DNA of 64,000 nucleotides from Flavobacteriia bacterium 40-80 (GCA_001899145.1 MKVF01000010.1:1-64000); one strand, 5' to 3'; numbered from the stretch's first letter, positions 1-12,200 are shown. Translations and numbers: made by a program. Notes: generated by a model from the sequence alone, not told the origin.

Positions 1-2
1 GG

Positions 3-3000
3 ATTACGTTCTCAACGGCTTTTGTGGATTTCCTCGAAGAGAAAGAGCTGACCACACTGAACACGCTGAAAAAAGCGGGCCCGATCCGTTTTATCAATGA
101 CTTCCCGACAACAGGTATCCCAGAAGAAGAAGTGGAGCTCTTGCAGGCACATGTGGATCTTTATACCCTCGATATAAATCCGCAGCATGGCCAGCTGCTT
201 ATTGATGAAGGCTATAATAGCATTTATACCATCGCCCAAACACCGAAAGAGATATTCCTGAACGATGTGGAGAATACACCGGAAGGCATAACACTGTTCC
301 TTGCGACCTCCATCTATGAAAAGGCAGCGCAAAACCTCAAGCTGGTAAGTAATATCCTGTCCGGTAAAATAGCGGATTACGAGCTGCAACATCAGTATAT
401 CCCGGACGTTGCGGATTCCAGCTTTGCCCAGACCGCTTTCTCCAAATTCATTAACCGCTGTGAATGTGAAGACTGCACTTCTGCTGTAAGTCCGTTCTCC
501 TATCTGGTGGATCTGTTGAAATACGGAGCAAAACACATCAAAAAAACAGGATCGCCGTCCTACACTCCGGTTGATTACAACGCATTTTTGACCCTGCTCG
601 AAGATTATTTCTTTCAGCCGTTCGGCTCCTTTGACATTGACTGTGAAACGCTCCATAAAGAATACTGCCGCGTACGCCTTGTAACAGAAATCCTGGAGCA
701 ATACGTCGCTACAAAAACACTTCCTGCGGATGTGCTCACACGTCTTGAAAATGACCGTAAGAATTTTATCCTGCTGACCTATAAGACACTGCTGACGCAG
801 ATGGGAACTTCTTATGAAGAACTCCGTCATGTTATAGCCCTGCAAGACCCTGACGGAAAGAAAACAGCAGCTCTTCGTCTGTCTGAAAGACTGGGTATTC
901 CGCTGTATGTTCCCGGCTCGACAACCCTGCTTACAGTTGAACGTATGTGGCTGACATTTGGCAGTACAGAGCCTGAGCAAGAGCTCGATGCTGAAAACCT
1001 GGAAATTATTTTCGGGTTCAGGGATACGCAACGGGACGTGCTGACCAATACACCAATGGCGCTCATTCGGCAATGGAAAGGGCCTTACCTGTTTGAGCAG
1101 TGGAAAAATGTCGATTTTCCGTTGTCTGCATACAGCCGAGAGGACGTCAACCCATCAGATGATAATACGTTCAAGCCGGAATGGAAGCCGATCATTGATC
1201 CCGACAGCTTCGGGCGCAGCGATATGACTTACGAGTCCTCTGCGTTCGCACTCGAGCTGTGGCGCCACCGCAAAGCAGATACCGATTCTTTTTTAAGCTA
1301 TTTTGTATCAAATCCTGCCGTTCTTTCACACACTTCCGCTGATCTTCTGGCAAGAAAGCTTCGCGTGCCAGGCAAAGACCTGAGCGGTGTTAGATTTCAG
1401 GATGATAAGGTATATATCAAAGATCCATCCAACAGTGAGTTTGTAGCTTTCAAGGTACTCACACCTTTGGAAACAAATGGAGCCAATACCGACATCGAGC
1501 TCCTGCAATCTTCTTCTGACCCCATTGACATCCAACCGGAGATGTTCCAGCCGGAAGGAGACGAGCCCGTAATGCAATACGACAGTGTTACCGAAGTGCA
1601 GCAGCCACTCTTAAAGGATGAAACCACTATCACGCTGAACTGGGGAGATACTCCTGTTATCGTTGACTATGTTGCCAATGGACGCATACAGCTCATTAGT
1701 AAGGACAGCAATACAGAAGACATCTATATTTATGATCCGTCGGCTTCCACTCCGCCTGCTCTTGAAATTACTTCCGTAACTATTCTGTCGGAATCAAAAG
1801 TTACACTGGTAGTGACACCTGCATTATCGCAGGAGTTCGTTAGCCGTAATATCAGCTTCGCTTACCGTGCAGAGGTCAATCTCTACACCACTACTCTGCC
1901 CGATCCGGAGAAAGTCTGCGATGCGTTTTTCGAAAAAGAATTTGAATATTCCTGTCTGCCTCCCGAACCATCGGGTATGAACACTCCACTTGCTTATACA
2001 GCATTTATTGAGCCGACAGAATGGCCGGAACCTTTGGATGCCGAAGACACCTTTTATAAAAAGCTTAAAAAACTCTACGAGATCATCCTTTCAGGGACAA
2101 CCGATCCGAAATTTGTTGATATTATCACCCACAACCTGCGAACGGACATGTATGGTTTTAACCTGCTGATGGAGCTGCTCATTTCAAGTGAGCACTACCT
2201 GGAATCGATGTATTCCTACGATCAGCCCGATACCGAAAAGCGTTACCAGGTAGCATCCGTTGCGCGCAACAGCGCACGGCAGGCGCTGAATGAATTTTGG
2301 GTAAAAGAAGAAATCAAGCATATCCCGACCGGCGGAACAGACCCTGAAAGACTGATGCTGCGCTCACAGTTTTTCTGGAAAGCGTTGAACGAACCACAAG
2401 CTGGCCCGTGGGACAGCTCGTTGCAGACTATCCCTGCTTTGGTGGAAGACATCAGCGCTAAAAATATTCCGATCATTGACCCGGAGCTTATACCCGTACA
2501 GCGACTGCTCGTATCACCAGATGCAGAGGTTTACAGAGACCTGTACGCTGACCGCAGCAAGCAGCTGGCCAATCAGTTTGACACTTTCTTTTCGTGGCTC
2601 GTGCCTTTTGACATAGGTGGTTTTGACCATATCCTCAACTATATCAATACCGGGGATAAGGACGATGATTATAACCTGGGGCCCGCTTACGGAACAGATA
2701 TGAAGCAACTTATCAAAGACTTTGAAAGCACCGATCCGTTCCTTCAGCTCAAAGCCAATATCGCATTACGGAAGACTTTTTCGCTTACACCGGAGGCTTT
2801 CTCGACAATTATTCCTGTTAGGAATGCCTACCAAAGTGGAAATCCTTCGCAACGCCCTTCAACCATTGAGCTTCGCTCGGTAACAGCATTGCTGGTTACT
2901 GCCTGCAAGAAAAAAAGGTTCTATTTCACTCACGGCCTTGAAACAGGATGGATCGAGCAGGAAGTAGATGCGAACGTAAAATATTACAACGTTCTCACCA

Positions 3001-6000
3001 TGCAGCTGGACCCGGTAAGGGGAAGTATCCTGAACCGCTCGGAATGGCAGCAGACACTCGCCAAGTGGAACCGTGTACCGACCGTATTCCCGGACATCGT
3101 ACCACCCGAAAACATTAAGCATTTTGTACAGACAGACCCTGTCCATGGTTATTGGATGAACCGCAAGAATATCCTGGATGGTATGTACAACGGGACTGCT
3201 TCTCTGTTCAACGACAATCTGCCCACTGCAACATTATTTTCGAACTTTAAGCAGCTGCTGAGTTCGATGATCATGCGCTCGATAGCTATACCTTCCGCTT
3301 CGGACTATTATCTTTACTTCACAGCTCTTTTTAACAAAGAAGATGCAGGCGAAGACATCCGTCCCGAGCTCGACCAGCTGAATATCTTCATAACCGAATA
3401 CCGCCTGCTGCGGCAGGTCTATGAAGTGCTGGAAAAAGAAAGCTCTCTTTATCCCAACCTGCTTCCCTCTGAATATGAGGCTGTAATAGATATTAATATC
3501 CGGGTGAGATGCGCCAACTTCTTTTATTTCATATTTGTAGAGCAGGAATACTACGATAACATTGTTCTTACCGGCAGTGACTTTGAAAACTATACACCGG
3601 CTATTATCAACTTCCCGCTGGATATGGTACAGGAAACCGCTCAATGGCGGGCACCACAGGCGGATAAGAAAGCATGGAAAGATACCCTTAACACACGCAT
3701 TGATCGCAAGCAAAGCGTACTGGACGAGTGGCAGACCGTGTTGGAAGAAAGCGAAGATATTACTATGCCAACTATGCGTGATGCGCTCATTCAGGCTCTG
3801 CGCAACAACTGCGAATCACTCAATGAAGCAGCGGAACGCCTTGCAAGAACGCTATTTATCGAGACCAAAGATAACTGCTGCGTGAAACACAGCCGGGTAT
3901 CACACGCCATTGAAACCTTGCAGGGATTAATCTTTGCTCTGGAAAGCGGCGTATATGACAACTATCTGAACGGCTTTACGCTCACTGCCCCGAATTTTGA
4001 CCGGGAATGGGCATGGCTGGGTTCTTATGCTACATGGCGATCCGCGGTATTTACCTATATCTACCCGGAAAACCTGCTGTATCCGACACTCAAAAAACGG
4101 CAAAGCCCCGCGTTTATCGAACTGGCAGAAACCATTCAGAACTCGAGCCGCTTTACACCACTCAATGCCTGCCAGGCAGCAAAAAGATACCAGCAGTATT
4201 TTGAAGACATACAGAATCTGAAAATCGTCTGTACAGCCAATGCGGACGCTTATATTTTCCGTAAAGACCCACTGGACTGCTGCGGTGATCTGAACAACAG
4301 CATGAAGGAGTATATGACCTATTACATTGCCCAGAGCACCATTTCGGGTAAAGGCTACATCTCCGACAAACCATTCTATGAGACCAATAGTGATGCGCAC
4401 GACTTCTGGAAAGAAATTCCTCTTCGGGCAAATGCAAAAATTATCGGCTGTCTGCCACTCAACAGGGATTTTGATGAAAACGGACAATCAACCAGTACGG
4501 CTTTATGGTTGTTTTATACCTACAGAGAGGACGGCAAATTCAAGCTGGCTTACCTTAAAAAGGATCTCATGACAGCGGGAAGCAGCTGGACAGAGGAAGA
4601 AGAAATAGAATTGCCCGATCTGAAAAACATTACATATACAACAGGATTTCAGTTTTATGATACCGTAGCGGAAAAAATAGACACTGTCATTGCTGGACAT
4701 CATCCTCTTATTGCTGGCAATGATGAGCTTACAGCTATGTCTATTTGCCAGCATTCGGAAGCATGGGATTTTGTATTTTTTATTTTTTCCTACCGCAGAT
4801 CAGACGGCAGTATGAGGCACGTACACCTGCGTTATATGGCACAAGAGGATTTCTTTGATACCGCAATAGGAAGTATGCTGTTTTTTGACTACAGATCATT
4901 GCCTGTCACCTCCATACGTCACGAAATCTATGGCAATGCCGCTAATCTTACCCCATTGATCGGCGTAACGCTTGTCTTTAAAGATCAGGTACAGACAGGG
5001 TACTATGGCAACCTGGCAGGGCTGAACCCCGTTCCACCTCAGATCAACAATGACTATCAAAACCTGATCGGTGGCTTTAAAAAAGCGGATTCCCGTGACA
5101 GGTTTGTGCTGGCAGCAAGAGGCAATACCGGGGAAACCGGATACGGTGAAGTGTTTATCTCCTATACCATGAGTGGTGGGGCTATCACACTTGTACCAAA
5201 CTATACGCTTCCGGGAGCGCTCAATGCCTTTGAAAAAAATGTGCTTTCCATTGCGCCAAACTATAACCAATCCAATTGGGAAGGTGGCAAAGCAGTGAGC
5301 GTCTATACCGACAATACACTGGCAGGACTGCGTTACAGGCTCATAAATGTTGATGGACCAAGAGTTACAGGTGATCTGATCTTTTCGCTGGCTCCTGAAA
5401 AACGGGTTCCGGTAGCCATCGAATCCGGTGAGTGCATTGAAAATTTCGACCTGCGTACTGCCAACATCAAAGAGCACCTGCGGGCCAACATGAACATGCC
5501 GATGGGCAACCCGATCGGCAGCTTTTACCGCACTTCCACGATCCGGGAAGTACTGTACGAAGCTTATTATTTTGTGCCGATGCTCCTGGCGCTCGATCAG
5601 CAGCAACGCGGGGATTATCCGACGGCCCTCAACTGGTACCGTTCCGTGTATGACTATACCAGCAATCTTTCCACCAAGCGCAAAGTTTTCTACGGGCTGG
5701 TGCTCGAAGAATCCGTTACCAACGTGTACAACCGTCCTTCGGACTGGCTGCTGGATCCGCTGAATCCGCACCTGATCGCACAGACGCGTACCAATGCCTA
5801 TACGAAATATACGCTGATGAACATTATTCAGTGTATGCTTGCCTACGGCGACCGTGAATTTACCATTGACACCATTGAAACCGTTCCGAATGCACGCAAA
5901 TTGTATTCTGGTGCATTGGATTTGCTGAAAGTAAACGAATTGAGAACAAAGCCGTCACAGTGCTATACCAAATCGCATAACTGCTTCCAGACAGCCGTAA

Positions 6001-8699
6001 CCGCGACAATAGATGCGGAATGGAACAATTCTTTCAGCCAGCTGCAAAATCAACTGCAACTGCTGGGCAGTGTCGATCTCATTGAGCAGACTGCCGGAGA
6101 ACTGGCCGATATTCTCAATGACGATGAAGAATCCATGATGCAGCGATTTACCTCGGCATTTACCTATCTGCATGGTATAGAGCCCGCACCACCAAAAGAG
6201 GAAAGTGTGTCCGGGCTAATCGAAGGCGTGGGCGAACGCATGAACGATGCCTTCCGTTACCTGCTGGCAGGTACAAGCACCCGTACCTTCAATGCGGCTG
6301 TTGAAAACAGGCTCACACTCACGCTGGCACAGCTGACCAGCCAGATACCCGAAGCAGTGGTACAAAATACGAGACTTGACTGGCTGCAAGAGCCTGTGGC
6401 AGATAATACTACACCGTTGACCTTCCGTTTTATCGACGAAGAGGGCGTGCAGCAGCTCGACAGAAAGGTAGCATTTAATCCATTGAACCCTTCAGCTACA
6501 GCTTTACAGTCCAACCTGGTATTTGCCAATGCCCCGGTACTCTATACTTCATTCTTCTACCAGCAGGACTTTACACCGTTCATTGACTACGCGTTCTGTC
6601 TGCCGTCCAACCCGGTTTATTCTTCCTTAGAGCTGAAAGCCAACCTGGAACTCTTCAAAATCCAGAACTGCCGCAATATTGCAGGTATGGAACGTTCACT
6701 GGATATTTATGCTGCCGCAACGGACAGTACAACAGGTGTTCCGGTGATCGGTGCAGGCGGTAATCTGGTACTTCCGGTATCAGGAGCCATCATGCCGTCA
6801 CAGTACCGTTTCCGGGTACTGATCGAACGGGCAAAACAGCTCGTGGCACAGGCGCAGCAGCTCGAAAGCCAGTTCCTTGCGGCAATGGAAAAAGAAGATG
6901 CCGAGAATTACAACCAATTACGGGCACGGCAGGATCTGCAAACCGCTAAAGCGACCGTCAAGTTGCAGGATATGCGGGTAAAACAGTCCGAAATGGAAAC
7001 GGAAATCGCTAACCTGCAATTGCAGAAAGCTAATTTTGTCAAAACGACTTATAGCGAATGGATTGATGGAGGTCTCATCGGATATGAAACTGCAAGTATT
7101 AGCCTGTTAGTTGCTTCTGCAACTCTTCAAACTTCTGCCTCAGCTTTTGCTCTTTCTTTACCAGGCGGATTTGACGTGATGAAAAGTTTAAGCGCAACAG
7201 CAGATGCTTTGTCTGCAACCTCTTCCATCATGTCACAGCTGGCTTCTTTTGAACGGCGACGACAGGAATGGCTGTTCCAAAGTGATCTGGCTAACTTTGA
7301 TATCAGCATTGCTTCCCAACAGATTCAAATTGCACAGCAAAATACCCGCATCGTATCACAGGAACGGGAAATTGCTTCGATGACAATGGATAATGCGGCG
7401 GATACATTGGAATTTTTAAAGACCAAGTTTACCAATGCCGAACTGTACCGCTGGATGGGTAACGTACTGGAACGTGCTTACAGCTATATGCTCAGCCTTG
7501 CCTCTTCTGTTGCCAAAACAGCCGAACGGCAGTTCTACTTCGAGCAGCAGCAGCAAGGCGGACCGTTCATTCTGGATGATTATTGGGAAATGCCACAAAC
7601 GGGCAGCCTGACAGGTGGCGGTACGGACCGCAGAGGGCTTACTGGAAGTGCACGCTTGTTACAGGACATCACACGACTCGATCAGTATGCCTTTGACAAT
7701 ACCAAACGTAAGCTGCAAATGACCAAGGTAATTTCTCTCGGACAGCTCTTTCCGGATGCGTTCCAGACATTCAGGGAAACAGGCGTATTGAATTTTGATC
7801 TGACAGACCGCTTGTTTGATTACGATTTTCCGGGGCATTACCTGCGTTTGATAAATGGTGTAAAAGTTTCCGTTGTCGGTCTGATCCCTGTCTATGACAA
7901 TATCAAGGCAACACTCACCGCTGCAACAACTTCCTATACGGTGGTCAATGCCAACAATACTTTCCAGAAAGTGCCGATCCGCCGTTTGGAAGCAGAACAG
8001 ATCGCCCTCACGGGAGCCTCCCGTGCCACAGGACTCTTTGAGTTCCAGGCTACACAGGGCGAATTTCTAAATCCGTTTGAAGGTATGGGTGTTGAATCTC
8101 GCTGGGAGTTCAAGATGCCGATGTTCTCTAACCGTATGGATTACAGCACTATTGCCGATGTACTCATTGAAGTGGACTACACGGCACTTGACAGCTATCA
8201 GTACCGTTTTCAGGTATTGCAGGACATTGACAATACGCTTGGCTTCAGCCGTGGATTCTCTTTCAAAAATGATTATCCGGATCAGTGGTATGAGTTACAG
8301 CAAGCGGAAGCGGCCTCGCAGCCGTTCTACGTGGAAATTGAGCTGAAACAACAACAGTTTCCGCAGGGAGTTCGTGATATCCGTCTGGATGGCTCCAACC
8401 TGCTGTTGCATTTCGTGCGTAAAGATGGATTTACAGACGAGATAACCGTGGCGGATTTCAGTCTGGTAACAACAGCAGCCAATGCGCAGCCGATGGGCGG
8501 TGAAACCCTTAACGGTACATTTACCGCAAGGGCATTATCCAACGTGCTGAACAACCAGAGTCCGGCAACACCGTTTGTGAAGCTGCGGCTGGCATTTGCC
8601 AATACCATCTTAAACAGGGAAATGTTCGCCAACGAAGATGTAACGGATATTGTATTGCTGGTGAATTGTAAAGCAGAGCTGCCGGTGTATCCTTTGTGA
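3..8699 (+). CDS. TcA-like toxin-complex pore subunit (5' partial)
   Basis: Large A subunit of a Tc (toxin complex) machine, which forms the pentameric bell with a translocation channel that injects the TcB-TcC payload. The frame is open to the left edge, so the start is outside the window; the GTG at 24 is only an internal codon. More than 2,890 residues are visible, longer than Photorhabdus TcdA1 (about 2,500). Counted from 24: a VRP1-like Cys-rich stretch near residues 145-165 (CECEDC then SPFSYLVDLL), a neuraminidase-like region near 1290-1390 (YPENLLYPTL), an alpha-helical and coiled-coil stretch at about 2265-2340, a hydrophobic Ala/Ser/Leu pore-forming stretch at about 2355-2415, and the C-terminal TcB-binding domain from about 2510 (motifs FILDDYW and YDFPGHYLR). 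The TcB-TcC partner follows at 9217. Family assignment is very secure; host target cannot be read from sequence. Confidence 0.95.
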   Translation: MTFSTAFVDFLEEKELTTLNTLKKAGPIRFINDFPTTGIPEEEVELLQAHVDLYTLDINPQHGQLLIDEGYNSIYTIAQTPKEIFLNDVENTPEGITLFLATSIYEKAAQNLKLVSNILSGKIADYELQHQYIPDVADSSFAQTAFSKFINRCECEDCTSAVSPFSYLVDLLKYGAKHIKKTGSPSYTPVDYNAFLTLLEDYFFQPFGSFDIDCETLHKEYCRVRLVTEILEQYVATKTLPADVLTRLENDRKNFILLTYKTLLTQMGTSYEELRHVIALQDPDGKKTAALRLSERLGIPLYVPGSTTLLTVERMWLTFGSTEPEQELDAENLEIIFGFRDTQRDVLTNTPMALIRQWKGPYLFEQWKNVDFPLSAYSREDVNPSDDNTFKPEWKPIIDPDSFGRSDMTYESSAFALELWRHRKADTDSFLSYFVSNPAVLSHTSADLLARKLRVPGKDLSGVRFQDDKVYIKDPSNSEFVAFKVLTPLETNGANTDIELLQSSSDPIDIQPEMFQPEGDEPVMQYDSVTEVQQPLLKDETTITLNWGDTPVIVDYVANGRIQLISKDSNTEDIYIYDPSASTPPALEITSVTILSESKVTLVVTPALSQEFVSRNISFAYRAEVNLYTTTLPDPEKVCDAFFEKEFEYSCLPPEPSGMNTPLAYTAFIEPTEWPEPLDAEDTFYKKLKKLYEIILSGTTDPKFVDIITHNLRTDMYGFNLLMELLISSEHYLESMYSYDQPDTEKRYQVASVARNSARQALNEFWVKEEIKHIPTGGTDPERLMLRSQFFWKALNEPQAGPWDSSLQTIPALVEDISAKNIPIIDPELIPVQRLLVSPDAEVYRDLYADRSKQLANQFDTFFSWLVPFDIGGFDHILNYINTGDKDDDYNLGPAYGTDMKQLIKDFESTDPFLQLKANIALRKTFSLTPEAFSTIIPVRNAYQSGNPSQRPSTIELRSVTALLVTACKKKRFYFTHGLETGWIEQEVDANVKYYNVLTMQLDPVRGSILNRSEWQQTLAKWNRVPTVFPDIVPPENIKHFVQTDPVHGYWMNRKNILDGMYNGTASLFNDNLPTATLFSNFKQLLSSMIMRSIAIPSASDYYLYFTALFNKEDAGEDIRPELDQLNIFITEYRLLRQVYEVLEKESSLYPNLLPSEYEAVIDINIRVRCANFFYFIFVEQEYYDNIVLTGSDFENYTPAIINFPLDMVQETAQWRAPQADKKAWKDTLNTRIDRKQSVLDEWQTVLEESEDITMPTMRDALIQALRNNCESLNEAAERLARTLFIETKDNCCVKHSRVSHAIETLQGLIFALESGVYDNYLNGFTLTAPNFDREWAWLGSYATWRSAVFTYIYPENLLYPTLKKRQSPAFIELAETIQNSSRFTPLNACQAAKRYQQYFEDIQNLKIVCTANADAYIFRKDPLDCCGDLNNSMKEYMTYYIAQSTISGKGYISDKPFYETNSDAHDFWKEIPLRANAKIIGCLPLNRDFDENGQSTSTALWLFYTYREDGKFKLAYLKKDLMTAGSSWTEEEEIELPDLKNITYTTGFQFYDTVAEKIDTVIAGHHPLIAGNDELTAMSICQHSEAWDFVFFIFSYRRSDGSMRHVHLRYMAQEDFFDTAIGSMLFFDYRSLPVTSIRHEIYGNAANLTPLIGVTLVFKDQVQTGYYGNLAGLNPVPPQINNDYQNLIGGFKKADSRDRFVLAARGNTGETGYGEVFISYTMSGGAITLVPNYTLPGALNAFEKNVLSIAPNYNQSNWEGGKAVSVYTDNTLAGLRYRLINVDGPRVTGDLIFSLAPEKRVPVAIESGECIENFDLRTANIKEHLRANMNMPMGNPIGSFYRTSTIREVLYEAYYFVPMLLALDQQQRGDYPTALNWYRSVYDYTSNLSTKRKVFYGLVLEESVTNVYNRPSDWLLDPLNPHLIAQTRTNAYTKYTLMNIIQCMLAYGDREFTIDTIETVPNARKLYSGALDLLKVNELRTKPSQCYTKSHNCFQTAVTATIDAEWNNSFSQLQNQLQLLGSVDLIEQTAGELADILNDDEESMMQRFTSAFTYLHGIEPAPPKEESVSGLIEGVGERMNDAFRYLLAGTSTRTFNAAVENRLTLTLAQLTSQIPEAVVQNTRLDWLQEPVADNTTPLTFRFIDEEGVQQLDRKVAFNPLNPSATALQSNLVFANAPVLYTSFFYQQDFTPFIDYAFCLPSNPVYSSLELKANLELFKIQNCRNIAGMERSLDIYAAATDSTTGVPVIGAGGNLVLPVSGAIMPSQYRFRVLIERAKQLVAQAQQLESQFLAAMEKEDAENYNQLRARQDLQTAKATVKLQDMRVKQSEMETEIANLQLQKANFVKTTYSEWIDGGLIGYETASISLLVASATLQTSASAFALSLPGGFDVMKSLSATADALSATSSIMSQLASFERRRQEWLFQSDLANFDISIASQQIQIAQQNTRIVSQEREIASMTMDNAADTLEFLKTKFTNAELYRWMGNVLERAYSYMLSLASSVAKTAERQFYFEQQQQGGPFILDDYWEMPQTGSLTGGGTDRRGLTGSARLLQDITRLDQYAFDNTKRKLQMTKVISLGQLFPDAFQTFRETGVLNFDLTDRLFDYDFPGHYLRLINGVKVSVVGLIPVYDNIKATLTAATTSYTVVNANNTFQKVPIRRLEAEQIALTGASRATGLFEFQATQGEFLNPFEGMGVESRWEFKMPMFSNRMDYSTIADVLIEVDYTALDSYQYRFQVLQDIDNTLGFSRGFSFKNDYPDQWYELQQAEAASQPFYVEIELKQQQFPQGVRDIRLDGSNLLLHFVRKDGFTDEITVADFSLVTTAANAQPMGGETLNGTFTARALSNVLNNQSPATPFVKLRLAFANTILNREMFANEDVTDIVLLVNCKAELPVYPL

Positions 8700-8804
8700 T
8701 TTTAGAATATGATAACAGGGTTGTGAATAAAATTCCTGTCAGTAATGGCGGGCAAAACGTAAAAATTATAAAATTAGCCTTTGAATAACACTAAATTATA
8801 AATT

Positions 8805-9155
8805 ATGAAAAATGTAAAATTAATGTTGCTGGCCGTGACGGCTATGCTGTTTCTAGGAATGGGAAATATAAATGCACAGCAAAAACAAGAGCAAACAGTG
8901 ATAATTACGATATATGAATTTTCAGCGATCTATAAGTCACGTATGATTGTTGTTGATCCATCTGGAAATTCTAAAACCGTAGAGTTAAAGACTATCACTT
9001 TTAAATCACTGGAAGAAGCTGTGGCAGCTAATAGTATTTCTATTCAATCAGAAATAAATAAATGGAAATCAGAAGGGTATGAAATAGACGGAATGACTGC
9101 TAATACATCAGGAGACTCAAAAACAAGTATGATTATCCTCTCAAAAAAGGATTAA
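8805..9155 (+). CDS. small secreted protein between TcA and TcB-TcC
   Basis: I do not recognise the family of this 116-residue protein. Residues 1-24 are a clear signal peptide (MKNVKLMLL core, cleavage near NAQ|QKQ), so the product is exported. The mature part is a small, probably alpha/beta domain (VIITIYEFSAIYKS, then an amphipathic helix around SLEEAVAANSISIQSEINKWKSE cut here for length) ending in a polar tail. It sits on the same strand in the gap between the two Tc subunits, 105 bp after the first and 61 bp before the second, which suggests co-transcription and a role linked to the toxin. The gene is more AT-rich than the Tc genes on either side. No catalytic motif is visible. Confidence 0.8.
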   Translation: MKNVKLMLLAVTAMLFLGMGNINAQQKQEQTVIITIYEFSAIYKSRMIVVDPSGNSKTVELKTITFKSLEEAVAANSISIQSEINKWKSEGYEIDGMTANTSGDSKTSMIILSKKD

Positions 9156-9216
9156 CCGAATGAGTTCATTCACACCCGAAGAAAATACAAAGCACTAAAT
9201 AAAAAAGTAAAAGCGT

Positions 9217-12200
9217 ATGTCAAACACTAAAGGTACATCAGCCATCGTTCCGCCTTCGGGCGGTGGTGCGCAGAGCGGTATGGGAGAAAAGTTCTCTCCC
9301 GATCTGTTTACGGGTACGGGAAACTTCAGTGTTCCTGTGGCGGTGCCTGCCGGACGCAACGGTTTTCAGCCGGAGCTGACACTTGGTTACAGCACCGGAA
9401 ACGGTAACGGCCCGTTCGGAATGGGCTGGGCACTGGGCATACCGGGTGTGACACGCAAAACCAACCGGGGTATCCCGGTTTACAACGATAATGAAGATGT
9501 CTTCCTGCTTTCGGGAGCCGAAGACCTCGTTCCTGTCAAGCAGGAACGTGAAACCGTACAGGCGGGAACTGACAGCATCACCTGGCTGCGGACGCACTAT
9601 CGTCCCCGCACCGAAGGTCTGTTTGCAAAGATCATCCATCATAAAAAATCAAACGGAGAGGATTACTGGGAAGTAAAAAGCAAGGATGGACTTATAAGCA
9701 TCTACGATCAGACCGTGGCTAACCCGGAGAACCGGACTGCGATCTTTGCATGGCATCTGGGCAAAACCATTGATCCGTTCGGCAATGAGATCATTTACGA
9801 ATATGAGCGCGAGCTGGTACTTTCTACAAATGCTGCGCAGCCGCACAGCTACGATCAGCTCTACCTCTCCTCGATCCGCTATGCGCAGTATTATGAACAT
9901 ACGGTCAAAAAGTACTTATGCGAGGTACGTTTCAGCTATGAAGAGCGTCCCGATGCGTTTTCAGTCTATAGACAGGGTTTTGAAATGCGTACAACCAGAC
10001 GGTGCAACCGTATTGAAACCTATACCCATACGGACGAGGTACGTAAAGTAAAGACTTATCATTTTAACTATTCAAAGGAGCTTCCGCTCAATGGGGCTTC
10101 TTTGCTTTCCAATGTAAGTGTGGAAGGCCATAAAGGAGATGAAAGCGAATGGATGCCGCCGTTGGAGTTTGGCTATTCGGTATTTAAACCTTCCATAAGA
10201 GCGTTAAGAAAGTTAAGCGGCGAAATTCCACTGCTTTCGCTTGCTCAGCCGGGATTTGAGCTGACCGATGTCACCGGAAACGGGCTGCCCGACCTGTTGC
10301 AGATGGACGGCACAGGCTCTCGTTACTGGCCCAACAAGGGCAACGGGGATTTTGCATCGCCAAAAACCATTCCTGTATCGCCGTCTATTACTCTGGCAAG
10401 TGAAGGCGTGCGCCTGATCGACGCCAATGGCGACGGACGCAATGATCTGCTCGTGAACAACGGTGTCCAGGCAGGGTATTTTTCCGGCAGCTTCAATAAT
10501 GTGTGGGATGAAAAAAGCTACCGCCCATACCGTTCGGTTCCCTCGTTCAGCTTTGCCGATCCGGAGGTACAATTTATGGATCTGAACGGTGACGGCATCA
10601 CCGATGTATTGCGCAATGGTGCCAAATTTGAGTGCTACTTCAATGATCCCGAACAGGGATTTGACAAAATGCGTGTTGCTGACAAGACCTTTGCAGATTT
10701 CAGCTTTGCCGATCCCCGTATCCGGTTTGCGGATATGACAGGTGACGGTTTACAGGATATCGTACTCATCTCATCAGGACGTGTACAATACTGGCCGAAC
10801 CTCGGCTACGGACGTTTCGGTAAGATGGTGAACATGAAAAATGCGCCCCGTTTTCCCGAGCAGTACCATCCACACCAGGTCTTGCTGGGTGATCTGGACG
10901 GTGACGGACAGGCGGATATTGCCTTTGTAGAGATGGATGATGTAACGCTGTACGTCAACCAGAGCGGCAACGGCTTTTCGGACGGTGTGCGGATAAGTGG
11001 AACGCCTGTAATTCACGGACTGGATAGCCTGCGCTTAGTCGATATCATGGGAACAGGACAATCGGGCATTTTATGGAGCCAGATTTCCATGCTGCCACTG
11101 GAAGGATGGATGTATTTTCTTGACTTCACCGGAGGCAACAAGCCGTATCTGTTGCAGGAAATGAACAACAATATGGGAAGCATTACCCGTGTGGAATATG
11201 GATCATCTATCTATCACTATTTACGTGATGACAGAAAGGCGGAAACCCGTTGGAAAACGCAGCTGCCTTTTCCTGTGCTGGTGGTTAATAAAGTAGAAGT
11301 CTTAGACCTGCTCTCCGGCGGAAAGCTGGCTACACAGTACAACTATCATAATGGCTATTGGGACGGTGCGGAACGGGAGTTCCGGGGCTTTGCACAGGTA
11401 GATGCGCAGGATACGGAAACGTTCGAGCGGTTTAGAACAACTTCACTCATCAAGCAGGAAGCAAATAACCTGAATATACCCGAACATCTTTCCTTTGAAC
11501 AATATACACCTCCTGTGCTGACCAAAAGCTGGTTTTATCCCGGGCCTGTGGGGCCGGATTTTGCACGGTGGGAAGACATTGATTTCTCCTATCAGTACTG
11601 GCAGGGTGATCGCAATCTGTTGGAACGCACACGACAGACAAGTGATTTATTGGCTTCACTGCCACGCAGAGCCAGACGGGATGCGCTGCGCACACTCCGG
11701 GGAACGCTGTTGCATTCGGAAACCTACGCACTGGACAATTCGCCTTTGCAGGACAGGCCTTATACTGTCACAGAAAACCTGATGGGCTTGCGCATGGAAT
11801 TTGAACCCTCGCAGAATCCCGGATTATTTGCAGGCTGGAAAAAATCAGGACAGGGCTATTGGGCTGGCAGCGGCTATGTATTCTTTCCATTCGGTGTGGC
11901 ACAGCGTACCACGCAATACGAACGGGGCAACGATCCGATGCACAGCTTTTCGTTTACAAAAGACTACGATCAGTACGGCAATGCCATAGGACAATTAAGT
12001 GTTGGGCTGCCACGAGGTGCCAATCCATTGGGTGGCGGAAATGGAAGCTATCTCGGAACTTACGGGATCAGCGAGTATATTTATAAAGACATCGCAAACG
12101 AGCAGTACATGGTAGATCGGGTGAAACGCTCGGTTTCTTATGATGCCACCCGGTTTGCTGGCAGTACTTCTGTATTTGCGTATAGGGATACTATATTTAA

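Noticed and set aside
12..1073. 353-codon open frame on the minus strand opposite the TcA gene
   Set aside because: It lies wholly opposite a well-supported coding region, has no family signal, and its composition is that of an antisense shadow.
3927..4487. 186-codon minus-strand frame inside the TcA gene
   Set aside because: Antisense shadow of the neuraminidase-like region; no start context and no recognisable domain.
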